64,000 bases of DNA from the NCBI GenBank assembly GCA_026874595.1, contig CM049306.1, forward strand, positions 84,782,142 through 84,846,141, given 5' to 3'. Positions 36,900 to 50,659 of this stretch are shown here, piece after piece. A program made the translations under genes and the position numbers. Source of the stretch: Sipunculus nudus. Taxonomy: Eukaryota; Annelida; Sipuncula; Golfingiida; Sipunculidae. How positions within the stretch are numbered: the stretch's first letter is position 1; every line of letters begins with the position of its first letter. The notes under the pieces were generated by a model. That model ran no database searches and was not told the DNA's origin. It worked only from the letters and a program-made list of their open reading frames with translations.

Positions 36900-38750
36900 A
36901 AAACAAGTAATTAGGATAGTTTACATACGTTTTACCTCATCTGCTATCAATATTTATTTCTTTTGTTAAAATACCTATTCCTGAACGTCACATATGAATG
37001 AAATAACTGAATCTCATGATAATTAATTTTGTCTTGGGACAGCAATATAGACCAAATCTCTGATTACCGATAAAATGTCGCCGTGACCCCGTTCTATTTG
37101 AAACGTGTTGATGCTTTTCATTATGTTTTGATCGAATTTGCGTTATCCTAATTTGATCACCGTAAACGAGTTACGTTTTAATCTTAGGAAGTTAATAACG
37201 CAGGACTATTCTTGGGCATGTGACATTTACATATAACGTCAACGCAAAAAATAAATCCTTTTTATGACGCTCGTAAAGGCGTGTTGAGCTGATGGTTGAG
37301 TGTATGTAGAAACATTCATTTTTATGGGTGATGGCTGTTTATATAAATTCGAAGCTTTCTTAATGAGTACCTCCATAAAGCGGACACCTGTATATAATGG
37401 ACAGTTTTGGAGAGTACCCTTTTTCTCTTCCTGTTACTTTTATGTCAGATCGTATATATATTCAGTAAAGTTGGCACTTCTGTAGATGCAACTAATGCTG
37501 GTAGTTCACCAGTGAAAGTTTTCTAAGCATTATTTTTGCATTTTTAAGGTTATTGACTAATATCATTATTGTTATTATTAGATCGTAAATAAATAATGTT
37601 GCAGCTCCTGATATTTATTTAGCATTAGGTATCTCAGAATCAAAATTTACGTACCATGCGTTGGAATTTGTTGTTGGAGCCACATGGAATAATTGTTGGC
37701 ATATTTTTTTTTTCTGGTTTCGATATAGGATGTTTTGTTGGCATTTAGTATAACTAGTTTATATAATGAATTATAGACTGTCAACGACTGGATTTTATTT
37801 TGCTAAAAAGCGTAACACGTGTTAATTATCTTAAGCTATCTTTGAGAATTTTCTCATGCCGCTTCACTAATGTGCTCTTTGCCAACATTCAGATCTGAAT
37901 CATTAAATGCTATTTTTTTACAGATACATATAGCAAATATAATTAACCAATACTTGTCGATTTTCTGTAATGAGCATTTATGTTGAAAAGAGACATCATT
38001 TTAAACTAGATTATAAAGTCGGAACATTCAGACCTCCGCTGTATATGCAGTGTCGCGCTTGAGTAACATGGGTTCTTCTAGTGAATGGCAGGAGAGCAAG
38101 GCCCTAATTCCCACCAATGGCCTGCTTGATTCTCTGGACAAAAGGAATCCCCCTGTATTACCATGGAAAGGATCCTTTGTGGTATTGATTCCGATTTCCT
38201 CAATTATTTTTAATGGAATGTTTTTTTCTGTCTGACCCTCTTTAAAATTCCATCAAAACTGGTACTTTTCGTTTTTCTAAAATTTGTAAACAGACAAATT
38301 ACCGATTCAAGAGAATCAGATAACCTTCGCCTCCCGGCGGAGGTATAAAAGTCTACTGAATAGATGTATATACAATTACTTATAACTGGAGGGCTTCTAA
38401 TGGTTTTCCTTGTGATTGCCCCCCAAACATTTTCTCAGCAAGCAAGCCCCATGATTACCGATCGATATGCATACGAAGAGATTTTGCTGGTCATACATTC
38501 ATGATATACCCAAGTAGTCGTTGTAAATATTTCCATACAAGAGAGAGTGCACTACCGGTGTTCCTAAAAAAATACACAACGAACCACATTGACATTAAAC
38601 TGAACTACAACTGCCTCCGAGGTTTATTTTCACAGTAAATAGTATTATGTTTTGTTTCCATTTCGATCGTTTGTCACTTTCACTTATAAATCATATGTTG
38701 CTATGGTCCTATTATTTTATCGGTTACGGGCGGATAGAATAGTTCAGAAT
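36900..38750. other. Mostly unassigned
   Basis: The only repeat hint is 'cgcctcccggcggaggtata' near 38329, the palindromic end type of the CCTCCGCC MITE family, without a recognisable body. Confidence 0.4.
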
Positions 38751-38771
38751 GGGGGGGGGGGGGGGGGGGGG
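38751..38771 (+). repeat. Poly-G run (G21)
   Basis: The longest G run in the window. It forms the poly-Gly part of an ORF, which is therefore an artefact. Confidence 0.95.
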
Positions 38772-38774
38772 AAG

Positions 38775-40625
38775 GCTGATAAAGCAAGTCAGCTAACCGT
38801 TGTAGGGAGAGTATGGAAGGGTGTACTCCCGCCCATAGTGTAGAAAAGGTCACAAAATTAAGGCGATGATGATACAATCTGTATTAAGTAAGTATGCCTC
38901 TGTTTCACAATCTTTTAAGGCCAAAAAAGGAGACGCATGCACTTCTGCCGCCCTATTCCGTACTCAACAATATTGTGTTGTGAAGGAGCACGATACATCT
39001 ATGTTATTGTCATATACGCAGTTTTTTTTCCAGCAGAATTATCGATATTTCAGAAATATTTTCTCAGTCATAACTATTGTAGGGTTGCAGGAGTTTAATG
39101 TAAAATACACGCACATTATTGTTTCAACTGATACAGAAACATATTCCTATAAACGGAGCTTTTACATTTGCACACTATCAAGCCTGACGTATATATAAGA
39201 TTGGCTTAGATTGTCCACTGAATAATTTATAATATGAATACTTATGGCTTTTGTATGAAAGCTACGAAATTAAGGGTTTCTCCTGCTCTTAATTTAATAC
39301 AGTCTTGCGCATCTAAAAGAGCAAGTCTGAAATGAAAACCCTTTTTGCCTGCTCAATTATCAGTTTGACCACGGTACCAGTTTCCATGTATTACATAAGA
39401 GGCATCAACGATTTGAGTCCAGACAAGCACGATGGGAGCCAACTGAGTTCAGCGCTGCCGCACAACAACTAGAAAATAAAACCGAACATTCTTGATGCAG
39501 TGCGTTATATTTGCTGCAGATAAAAACCCCTTGATACTTTTTTTCACGAAATCTCATTTTCAAGTGAAACATTTACATAATTGGCGTAAAATATTGCGGC
39601 AAATGAATCGTTCAGGTTTTCATTCTAAACATGCTGGGAATAATGCGTGCCGCAGTACGTTCAAATCAGATAAACTTGCAGTATTAACCTGATTATTGAC
39701 AGAAATCTAGCATGCAATTAGGTAGTCAGCATTTAACCGTCTAAACTGGGTTATTTCTAAACCAAATCGTAGACAATTTGTGTAAGTTAGGAGGGAGAGT
39801 GGGTTGAAAGAGCCAAGCGGAGTGATGCGGTGCTTGAATCAGAGAGGCATTTGTCTGCTTTGACAGAATCAATACAACAGAAAACGGACGAATGGAGCCT
39901 GACAAATGCTTGCTTTAGTATTTTTTATCAGATTATCTAGGTAACTTTGCTGGGTTCACGGTTGTATTCGGACAGTTTCTTTCCTTTGCGGCAGCCCGGC
40001 ATTTGACGTCATGATTAAGTTTTTAATTTGATTTGAGAACTGTGACACATCATTATTTTTTGAGCGCACATCTCTAGGCTGTTCTTTAATTTCCCGTCGA
40101 AGTTGAAATGAGGAATACAATGGGTTTTTTTCTTCGGAGTAACTGTGGTTTCTCCTTGTGGCTTAAGTCGGCAGATTCTGGCTAAAAGGTCAGTTCAGCT
40201 GACACGTATTCAATTACACAGGTATTTTTACTTATCCAGAATGCTTCTCATAAATAACTGAACCCAGCGATCGATTCATCCATTATAAAGCCATATTAAT
40301 GATTAACTTCAACAAAACAAATCTTATTTTAACGGCTAGGGCAATGACATTGAGTTGACGCTGTTTTTCAGTCCTGGCTATGAGGCGGCTTATACAGGAA
40401 CAACCCGTATATTGCAGGCCATTCAAACGGTACATTACACATATACTGACCATATGAATCACCCTCCCTCTACTCCACTGTCGTGATAAAACACATTGAC
40501 TTTTAAACATTTCTTTTTATTAATATTTTTATCCAGTGTGATATAAATCAAATGAAACAAGAATAGCCTTTAAAAACAAACAATGACTTAGAATTTACCC
40601 TCGAAGCCCTCAGAATTGTTACACA
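38775..40625. other. No recognisable feature
   Basis: Intronic. The 110-codon ORF at 38866-39198 has no recognised domain or splice signals. Confidence 0.4.
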
Positions 40626-40629
40626 TGTA

Positions 40630-40630
40630 T

Positions 40631-40695
<65 letters not shown>
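40630..40695. repeat. (TA)n microsatellite
   Basis: A TA tract of about 65 bp with one early AA interruption. Confidence 0.95.
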
Positions 40696-40698
<3 letters not shown>

Positions 40699-40699
40699 C

Positions 40700-41635
40700 G
40701 TTCACCCGTAACACTAGCCCAACAATGCATGAATACAAGATATATTGTCATGTTATTCAACCTCCTCGGAACAACATGAACATAATAAAATTGGTTTATC
40801 AATTTTTAATCTGCATGATACAAAAGCACAGCACATAAAACGTATCGCGGCTTTAGTCACGTGATGTAATCAATGCATATCGACATATCAATGCTCAATG
40901 CTAAATCTAATTATCTGTTGAATATGAATTGAAGTTGAACATAAAACAGTGGATGCTCTGACGTGCATGGGATTCGGTAAACGGTCATTTTCAATTTAGG
41001 AGGGGCCTAGTTGCACACTAGGATTTAGAAGCAAGGTCGATCTTCAGGTCAGAGTACAATTAAAGGTGCAAACGTTGAAAATATTTTATATATATACTAA
41101 AACAGATATTCTGTACAAATTAAAGACCCCCACAACAGTTCTGTTTCCGTGTTTATGTAACTACACTGGTCAGTCGATCTTCTTTTGTATGAATACTAAT
41201 AAAAAAATATGGAAATGGTGCAGCGGAAGAATCGTCCTAATCACATGTTTTACTGTACTGCAAATAAAGAACTGTCATGTACACAAAAGAAAATAATAAT
41301 TAGCAGAAAAAAAAATACACCTGATCTACCTTGTACGGGTGGAAAGTTAGCGTGTTTCAAACACAGGTTACACAGGTTACCTTTTTTGATCTTGTAATTT
41401 CCTATCTATTACTACTGTGTACCTATCTCTACTGGACTTACTTTGCTGGTGTACCACGTAGGGTATGTCCTTGCTCCTGGTCGCCCACGTGTCTATCTAT
41501 TATTAAGGAGTCCCGTTCTCCACCTGTTTATATATATTAATGTCCTTCCTTTGTCGGTCTGTTCTGTCCTCCTCAATTCCCCTACAGGCCTTTTTTGTTG
41601 TCCTTGATGGTACATTCTTCTTGTATGAGCAATGG
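40700..41635. other. No recognisable feature
   Basis: Intronic sequence; short ORFs only. Confidence 0.4.
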
Positions 41636-41639
41636 AACT

Positions 41640-42060
41640 CGGCTACATTGGGAGATTATTTCGGAATTGGAATTTGATCTTTTAGTCTACGTATCCCTCT
41701 GGTTTGTAATTTGCCCTTTCTCTCTACATTTGGAAATCGTCTGGTGTGATAAGATTTGTCTACTTTTGGATTTTCTTCTCGTTCGTAATTTGCCCTTTCT
41801 GAACTCATTTGGATAATCTTTTGGTGTATGATTAATTCTGCGTATGTTTGGACATTCCTCCGGTTTGTAATGTCTTTCTGTCTACATTTAGGAAACATTC
41901 TGGCGTGTTTTAAGATCTGTCCATATTTTGGTATTCCTGTTGATTGAAATTTTCCAATTCTGACTACATTTTGATAATCTTGTGTTGTGTGATCAGATCA
42001 ACGTTCGGACATTCTTCTCGTTTGTAGTTTATAATTTCTGTCAACATTTTAAAGGGACAT
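41640..42060 (+). repeat. Degenerate tandem repeat, unit about 80-90 bp
   Basis: Phrases 'tcgtttgtaatttgcc', 'ctttctgtctacatttgg', 'ataatcttttggtgtg' and 'tgtttggacattcttc' recur about five times (near 41690, 41775, 41860, 41945 and 42020). A stray partial unit lies at about 42408-42470 ('ctgtctccatttaaat'). Confidence 0.65.
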
Positions 42061-42479
42061 AATCCGGATCAATATTTTGCCTATTCTTTCACACTATCAG
42101 TTCGGCTTTGCTTTATACAAAGATTTCTCAGCAAAACCATCATAGCACACAGTCTCAGTTCCTCGCATACGGCTTTTTAACACCTTTTTATGACTGTGCG
42201 TGTTGGTAAATACATTCCACGTGTGTCTGTTTTCCAAAACAAGGCCGCGTGACCGGAGGTCCGATTAATAGGGACAACACACGGTGTATCAGCCAGCGGG
42301 AACATTTATTATATTTTTTGGCCATGTCAGTCAGGGTATCTCTTGTTGTGTTGTGGTTCCGCACCTGCACACGGCCTCTCGCACTGTGTTTATGTTGACA
42401 CATGCTTTTTCTGTCTCCATTTAAATATTCTTTTGGTTCATAATTAATCTTTTTGTCTGAACACTTCCATGTTCGAAAG

Positions 42480-44400
42480 AAAAAAAAAAGAAATTTTAAC
42501 TTTATGTATGTTTACATCTTTACATTGTATGACTTTATATCAATTATAAAATCCCAGATCGTTACTTTTATGTTTGTTACATTTAAGACAATTCTTTTCT
42601 TCTCTGACGAATGTTTTTACCTATTTTTGGACGATCGAGTTTAAATGTGCCGATAGTTTTTTTTTCTTTGGTATATATACCATATATAGCCAGATGTTCT
42701 TTATTTATCGTTCCATTGAACGTTTTTATGTTTCATAAGGCAGGTCATATTTGATTTGATTCACATATATTACACCTGATAAAACTGATACATATATTAC
42801 ATTTAAATGGAAATAATATATTTGGTTAGCCCTTAGTATGAATGGTGTTAGCCATCTGCTGATCGGTCATACATATTAATGCCGCTTTTTGGTCATTTCC
42901 CGTTGCAGCTGCATGGAAATAGGTAGTCGTATTTATATTTATCTGTAAACGAATAAAAGTTACGTTTTCCTATAATAAACAAGGAACAGAGTTGGGACTA
43001 TATCCTGATCTCAGCATACTGGTCAGAAAGCTATATTATTCAGATTGGTGAAATTGAAGCTTGGGGAATGCTTTGAAACGTGGGAGGGATTTAGTTCTAA
43101 TTTGGGTAAATTAAGAAATAACTGGCTCGGTGCTGTATAGAGGAGAATATTCAAAGCCGGTTGATCCCAAGTCGACAATTACACTGTCTAGGGGAGCCAG
43201 TCGCACGGACAGATAAGCGTCCATAGACTGTTTCTATTATACCAGAGCGACTCGTCAGCCGGTGTGAACGGTTGCTTTAGTGAGCGAGGCGTTTAACCTC
43301 CCGGAAAGAGGTATTTATGCACCTGACATGGAATTGCTTAATGAGACCACGTGGTTTTGATGCCTAATGCAGAAAGTCTGCCAAGATTAATTATTGTCAG
43401 ATTTTGTTAAATTTTATTTCTCTTTTATATATTTCTTGTACCAGAGGGTCTTCTGTAGCCTTTATGGCGCCGGACCGTGGCGTTTTCAGTATTACTTTCT
43501 GCACTTCTAGTTTGGAAAGTTTGGCTTATAAGTTCTGATCATTCATTTTAAACATTTGAGCAAATGGATTATTTTTGGTTAGATATCCCCCCCCCCATTT
43601 TGTTATGATTCGATATGTTAACCCGCTACAAAGCGATTTCCCTTAGTCTTGTTGAAAAGCAAGACGTCTGATACGTCTATGGGGATTGAAATAAGCCATT
43701 CAGCAGGCAGGTCCCCGCCTAGCGGCAGACTACAAAAAAATTCCCTATTATGTAGTATATTTTTTCTGAATTGTTGAATAAAAGGAAAGATATTATTGGT
43801 TTCTGTACTTGCGTATCTCAAATTTGAAGACATACTATTTCAGAATATAACCGGGGCACAGTGGCGACAACAGATGACTAATATTATACATGTATAGAAA
43901 GTAGTTTTTGACCTGGCTATAGCCAACGTATAATTTCTTAAACATTTACTTATTGTAAAATATCTTTTGGGATGATGATATTAAAATACCCCGAATACTT
44001 TATATATATCCCACGGATGATCTAATGATATTGTTAGTATGAAAATACAAACATAGGTAAAAAGCTTACAATAATGGACCCATTACTATATAACTAAAAT
44101 TTAAATTCAATCCTGGACCGCATTAAAGTTTGTCAAATGTTGATAGTCTATCTATGAAAGTTTCAGCAAAGATTCAATATTTTTGTGACTTTAACGGAGG
44201 ACGTGGTATAGGTTGACTAGTACTGTCCCCTGTGTCAGCGAGACAGGACATGTGTCTGTATGTGTTGCTAGCAGATATTCCATTCAGGGTTCCCTCACCC
44301 TTGAAAACAAGGGGGTTATTGAGATTAAACCAATGACCTTCAGGAATGCCATTTAAACTCATGGGAGTGACCCACTGAATTGCTGATTCTTTCTTTTTTT
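42480..44400. other. No recognisable feature
   Basis: Intronic AT-rich sequence; a short C run lies near 43586. Confidence 0.4.
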
Positions 44401-44409
44401 CCTGAAAAG

Positions 44410-44466
44410 TTCACTGTCCGTAAAGGAATAAAACAGAGATGCATGGTCTCACTGATAATCATGAAC
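44410..44466 (+). pseudogene. Possible LINE reverse-transcriptase fossil
   Basis: The frame reads FTVRKGIKQRCMVSLIIM plus N, resembling the conserved RT block V..GVRQGC.LSP.LFN of non-LTR retrotransposons, with the key Gly and Pro positions changed. Downstream (44467-44620) the frame is broken by stops, and no YADD box was found. It is a short decayed fragment at best; chance resemblance is possible. Confidence 0.3.
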
Positions 44467-44929
44467 CGCCCGCATGCCATAGAATAGGACATGAATGAAG
44501 CTGACAGCATAGGAGTGATTGAGGAGAAGTGATGGTACCCTTGAGAACCGCAAACCCTTTGGCGTCACCAAAAGGCACCAGAGGAGGTAGCAGTAAATAT
44601 TAAGGACAGGTGGCTCTCAAACTTCCTGAAGATTATCGTCAAATTGATTAATTTCGTCACATAACATGTTTCGCGAAAATCATCAGCACGCGAAATAAAA
44701 TGATTAGATATAATGCCTCTGCACAACGAACTGTTTTTTATAGGTATGGTTTGTATTGTGTTGTATTATGTCCATTGCAATAATGTAGGCATATGTATGA
44801 GTAAAATATGAGACTCACTCTTAAATCAGAAACTACTGAAACTAGGTACATACTAATCGCAAATTCCGAACTGAATGCCGGTTTGCAAGTTTAATTCCTT
44901 GAAATTCCCGTAGTTAACCGTCTTGATGC

Positions 44930-45130
44930 CTAGACAGTAAAGTGGTAAAAAGTTCGGCGCTCTCCACTGGCCACCGAAGTTTGATTCCCGACGTGCCATT
45001 GGGAGTGCATTGTGGTGGCACATCCGACGTTGGTGGTTTTATCGGGGCTTCCGGTTTCATCCACCTCTAGAAACTGCCGAACGCAACTATTTGTGCCCAC
45101 CATTAGTTAATATAGTTATTTGTGCAATCC
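44930..45130 (+). repeat. SINE-like, tRNA-derived repeat
   Basis: A B-box-like 'gaagtttgattcccgacg' (about 44989) follows an A-box-like region 'agtggtaaaaagttcggcg'. Downstream, 'ggggcttccggtttcatcc' and 'acctctag' resemble the conserved central domain of several invertebrate SINEs. No clear 3' tail or target duplications were seen. Established knowledge supports the layout; subfamily not assigned. Confidence 0.5.
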
Positions 45131-45139
45131 ATGTTTATC

Positions 45140-47050
45140 CACAACGTTAAATTAACAGTATGTCCCATGTTAAGGTTGTATTTTTATCTTAGTGAGCAGA
45201 TATTGTCAGTTTTGGACATCTTGATGGATAATGCAAGCGGAAATATGAAATAGGTTTAGCACATAATGAATACATCAAGACCATAATTACTGTATACATA
45301 ACGGTCTACCATCGTGTGTCCGAAGGGCAATCACGCCGTATTGTCCCACATCTACAGTCCCTTCGTGTAATCATCTTACACATAATATATTTATAGGAGC
45401 TCCTAGGCGACTTCATGAACCATACGGGTAATTTCAGAGGATTCATTTGGCGGTACCCTACATGCTGAACATCACTGCCCATTGACTAATTCAGCGATAA
45501 CGGCTAACTATTGGTGTTTCATAAACGGCTCATTAACTTAAGCGACTGCCATCTTCATATGACCTCTCCGGATACTTACATTCATTCACTGTTAGGATGC
45601 GCTTGACGGCGCCAATTAACAAGACACATCAAGTTCATTCTAGCCAACTAAGTTATTATGACTATTAATTCAAGCATGCTTAAAGGTTCAATTCCGGGTC
45701 TTTGCACATACATGGAAATGTGTAAAACACAGGAAACAGTATTTCACGGTCTTTTGTTAAAAAGTGTAAAAACAACTTCTGAAATCATAACCTAACATGG
45801 TACTCTGGTAACCAACATGTGACTTAGGAGGACTATCATTTACCAACTGACTGGAGATTTATATTGTATTCAGAAATATATGGAATACAACAATTATACA
45901 AGTCTGACATGTTTGTTACCTTTATATACCAGCCAGCGCTGGTTGCTAAGATCGTTATAGACTAAGATCGTTACATCAGCATTGACAGTTGCTGGAGCTG
46001 CTTCCCTGCGGGTCCCGGTGCAATTAGAGATCTTGGGTGAAGGTCAAATTTACACAGATGAAGCACTTTCTAACATTTGCTTGGAAATCAGAACCGATCA
46101 TTAACAGCAGACTAGATTTACAGGAAGTGACGTCAGCATGAATTAACACGGACTGGACTGCATGCCGCTGTTTGGGAAGTTAATTAGATAGTGACTGGCT
46201 TCAATGAATGTCATTAATGTCATTTGATTTACCTCTGTCCAAGTAGACATCCTCTGAGTCTTCGGTTTCCTTGACAACCGCACGTCTTAGGTCCGCAGAC
46301 GTCACCGAAAACTTATTAAAATATGCACGGCTAAGTATGGAAACACTGAGTCGAAACATGACGCTGGACTCTCATGCCAGTAACCTCTAAAGAGAATGCA
46401 GCGTTGTGCGCAATTGCCATGATGTGTATATGATGTAACAAAAGTGGGCAGTTGAAGGTATTGATATACTGATCGACACTAGTGAAACTATCCGTAACTA
46501 CAAGGTATCATGGATTTTAAAAGTTTCCATTATAACACTGATATCGTACATCGTACCCTCGTAGTTTTTATTGATTTTACTTGGGATATCATTGAAGTGA
46601 AATCGTTTCTCAGTAATCACACCATGCATGCTACAGCAATACTGTGTAAAATGTCATTTGTTTTATCTTTTCTTTTGATTATGCTTTAGCTGTGACACGC
46701 GATAAGTAGTTTTATGGAAAGTTTAATCAAGAGTTGGAATGTTGTCGGAATCATAAGGCTTAAGAGATCATTACCTGCATGTTTTTTAAATATGCGTATG
46801 ACACTATCCTTATCTGTCAGTTTCAAAACATGACATCAGATTTGGCTTGTTGAAAGTTATAAACTTTAAGATTGCCAACCTAATTAGCAACATATTACTA
46901 CCCAAATGTATATATTTAATGATATAGTAAATTCTGGACAAACAGGTTTAACAGCTTCTTCCATTGGTTTCTAGAATATACTAAATGTGAGCATCTGCTC
47001 TGTCTCTGTTTTGTTTTTTTTGGAATTAAAATAACACAATATTGTTTTTG
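45140..47050. other. No recognisable feature
   Basis: Intronic. 'aggttcaattccgggtc' near 45686 looks like a B box but has no A box or cloverleaf around it. Confidence 0.4.
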
Positions 47051-47052
47051 TC

Positions 47053-47054
<2 letters not shown>

Positions 47055-47098
<44 letters not shown>
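47055..47098. repeat. (TA)n microsatellite
   Basis: A TA tract of about 44 bp. Confidence 0.95.
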
Positions 47099-47102
<4 letters not shown>

Positions 47103-47649
47103 TAAAGACGAACATAACTATTTCAAACGGTCTCCCATAGCCGGAAATCCAGTCTGTGGCAGCCGAATCAACGCTATATACGCGAAGCCAACGCACAAGC
47201 ATGGGACTATCATTTGTCAGGAGAAAATGGACTGTAATGGCTCAGCAATTATTCATATTTATCAATATACTAGCTGATAAACCCGGTATACCGGGCTTAT
47301 TCCCGGGGTTGGGGAGATACATTAAATAAGATGTGGAATGTTGGCTCACTTTTTATTCTAAAAGTTAACAGAAAATATAGGTTTTCAGTAGGAAACTGTC
47401 TCAGTTAGATATTTATAATTTTTTTTTACATTTATTTTGTGGCGCTGTGCTCGTTACAAGAAATTCATACCCCGGTTTGTTTGCCTTGAAGATCTGGTCA
47501 GCGATGATGTTTACAATGCGAACCGGAATAAGACGCGGGGGCATTCAGGTTTTTGATGATATTTGACTTGATTCTATCCTCGGACGTATAAAGATTAGGT
47601 TGATGTGAGGAACACATAAAAAAATTACCTAATGTCCGTTGCAAGGAAA

Positions 47650-47785
47650 ATGTTCCTGAAGAAAGAAACAGAAATATGCATACCTCGTAAGTAGCAGAAG
47701 CGGGCCCAACGGGACTCCATGCAGAGGGTGCGTATCCGTTTTTCAGCCTCCGTGACCTTTTTTTCATCATATCAGACAAATTTTG
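47650..47785 (-). other. Short protein-like stretch on the minus strand
   Basis: In a frame other than the 104-codon ORF here, the complement reads YDEKKVTEAEKRIRTLCM then ESRWARFCYLR before a GT (gtatgc). The composition looks protein-like, but no acceptor with a pyrimidine tract precedes it and a stop lies just upstream. Unassigned. Confidence 0.15.
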
Positions 47786-47794
47786 AAGCCATAA

Positions 47795-47890
47795 ACCCCA
47801 CCACCAATCCACCCCATCCCACCCCAGCCCTGTTCCTGAATTTGGGACCTTATATTAGGTTTTGTCATTAATCCTCCTGGGTTGAGCTCT
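47795..47890 (+). repeat. Fragment related to the MITE at 11.9-12.1 kb
   Basis: 'ttcctgaatttgggacctt' and 'aatcctcctgggttgagctc' match 'ttcctgaccttgggacctt' and 'agtcctcccgggttgaactc' at 11990-12050. No terminal inverted repeats were seen here. Confidence 0.5.
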
Positions 47891-47899
47891 CTATTTTAT

Positions 47900-48425
47900 A
47901 AAGCGAGAAACGTGTTCTTTTTTACTGACCACGCATGTTCTAATGTAAGGCCAGACATGCTTAAATCCCTCATTGAAAGCAAGCGTTATTCAAATGAACT
48001 ATAGTCCTTAATTTTGTTTGAGGTTGAGTGACCACGATGCACACATTCCGGTCATTGCCGAAGGCATTTCGGCTGTGCTCGGTCTAACCTCCGTGCAAGT
48101 CAGTAAACACGGTAAAAACACTCAAAATTATATGTACATTAAAAATTATTTATTCTCCCATCGCCTAGATCACTTCGGGGAATATTACCTTTAAAGTGAT
48201 GTATGACACAGTATTGTACACAACGCGATTTTAGAGAACATTTCGAACAAACGTAAAACCGAATTCCTTTGATAAAAAATCAACTAACATAAGGCATTCT
48301 TTATTTCATTTTTTACCCACATTTTATTGAGGAGCTGAGTAGGAAGACTGAAAAAACGGAACCTAATATTAACAGATCACGTTGTCGTGACGAACATAAA
48401 TTTTGTAATGGAGATTTAAAAAATC
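47900..48425. other. No recognisable feature
   Basis: Short intronic stretch without supported ORF or repeat. Confidence 0.4.
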
Positions 48426-48431
48426 AGATTC

Positions 48432-49037
48432 TGTAACACTAGGCAGCGTGAAATGTCTCGGGGAATGAATAAAGAAGTCATTGTTTTTTTGTTAACAAAT
48501 AATTATAATTTATTCTTTAAACAATCCTAACATTACAGTACACTAAATCAATACAATTACAGTATAACAACAGTACAACAGTAAATCAACAGAAGTATAT
48601 AAATAAAGTGTACTGTACCTGGATACCACCCCTGTCACAGCGACAAGTCCTTTAAAATGTTAAATCCAGATGAATAGTTCACATATATCTTCTCAGAGAA
48701 TAACAGTCCAGTTCAATCACAAAATCAATTTGTTGTAATCCAAAAGTGAAGTTCTGATAGTGATCCCAACGGCAAACTGAAGACAAATTAAAATTCGTTA
48801 CAAATTTGAAGAAGATCTATAACTGCCGCAATTATCGGAGGAGGTCCACAAACTGACACACACTCTTCTGTGTCCGCTGGAATATTTCTCTCCTCTCTCT
48901 CGGCTCTAAAAACACAGCCCCTTATTTATAACTTTTCACCTCAAGCCGAGAACTTTCCACTTCCCGAACAATCCAAAGAACCCAACAATACACACGTTAC
49001 AGAAAACATCTAGAACAAAGAACGCTGTGTTTCTACA
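48432..49037 (-). mobile_element. Probable solo LTR (minus strand)
   Basis: The block runs from tgtaacactaggcagcg to cgctgtgtttctaca, giving TGT...ACA ends that are imperfectly inverted. On the minus strand it has a TATA box (ttataaataagg, 48932-48920). Around it lies an inverted pair 'tctcggcttgagg' / 'agagccgagag'. An AATAAA lies near 48510-48520, before the distal end. This is the layout of an LTR promoter, R and polyadenylation region. Flanking pentamers (gattc, tgtca) do not match, and no internal retroelement coding region is adjacent, so it would be solo or recombined. An independent promoter is the alternative. Confidence 0.45.
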
Positions 49038-49049
49038 TGTCAGGGTTCA

Positions 49050-50555
49050 CACATGGGCCGGCCCGGCCAGGCCAGGCGATGCCGCAATAGCAACGGATAA
49101 TGGTAGCGCTGCACATACACATGTAAGACTGCTACAAACAATAAAAGAGATATCTGTAACATTTGTTAAATAATTATTTGTCATTGATTTAAGTCATGAA
49201 TGTGTGTATAATACGTCAGTGGCAACTGTTAAACAAGACACCAGTGAATAACAAAGCTCAGCTTAAAGCTCAAGTCAACAATATAGTAATTTTTATATAA
49301 TAAAAATACATATATTGCTTCACATCTACAGTTATAAGTCTCAGAGTCAAGAGTACAGTTGAAATATATCTGTAAAATATCAGGAGATTGATTTTTCTTT
49401 AGTTTAAGGAAATTAGAGGAAGGAGGATACATAAACATAAAGAATTAAAAACCTAGGCTAATTTGTGATTATAGATTAAAATGGCTGCCACGCCAACTTT
49501 ATTGAGCGACTCTTGTCATGGATGTTGAACTTCTGTTCACGTGATGATTCCAATACTCTTTTCACTGAACGTCAGTACCTACCAGCATTTCTATTTATAC
49601 CCATGGCTTGACAATAACACATGCAGGGAACATATATGTAGATAAATACGGCTGAAATTTTCTTTTACAGCTCTATGAGAAAGCACTATTCTGTTCCAAA
49701 AGTATATATATTATCAGATGATACTTAACTTATCTGTATAAGGGATGTATTGCAACTTTAAGTACCGTTTGATGACGTCTTGCAGCTGCCTCGTTTACAA
49801 AGAATGTCTAAGGAGGGTTTTGATATCGCGCCAACTGCCAGGTGGGATAATGCTTCCCAAAATAACCTTAAACTCGCCTCTTCTCCCACCACTTTGTTTC
49901 AGAGAAGAGCTTATTGTCACGTGACCGGTCAGTTGCCCCCACCCCCGCACCCCTTATAGCCTTTAATAATTAAAACAATATATTTCAAACAATATTCATA
50001 CATCATAATTACATTGATGTCGATATTTATATAAACAACTTTAAAACAGTATTAAAATATGTATATATAAGATTGAAAAATTATAAGATGAAAACAACTA
50101 TTATGGCAAAAAGCCAGTACCTGACATGTCAAATATCATACGCTCATTTACGTGTAACAGAACTGGGCAACCGTTGTTATAAAAGAGAATGATTAAAAGC
50201 ATCACTGTTATCGAAACACTGCAGAATTATATATATACGACACCGGTGTTCTACGTAGCAAACTATAAACATGTTTTCTGATCCAATTCATACATGAAAT
50301 GTCCTTTGCTGTGCTGAACATTATATTACCAATACAATGTCTAGTGAGTTAATGTATGATTCGAAATGCATATAAAAAGGCTTTCTCTGAAACTTACCCA
50401 AAGGGCACAGACGATACTTGTTGCTAAAGTATGAATGAAACTGTCTGATCTTTACTGCGGATGTGATGTAAGGGCGATTTAAAAAAGAAAAAACCATACA
50501 TACGATATGAATCCACTACTAAATGACAAAATAAAACTTGTTTGCTCAAAGAGCA
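49050..50555. other. No recognisable feature
   Basis: Intronic AT-rich sequence without supported features. Confidence 0.4.
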
Positions 50556-50659
50556 GGTACCAACGCCAGCCGCGATGAATTGTGGCCTTGTCTGAGCGTC
50601 TGGAAATTTATCAAATCCAAATTTAATCAGTGTTTCTTTGCTTCGAGACAATCCTCTCC

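Noticed and set aside
45680-45705. B-box-like 'aggttcaattccgggtc' as a tRNA gene
   Set aside because: No acceptor stem, anticodon arm or A box can be placed upstream.
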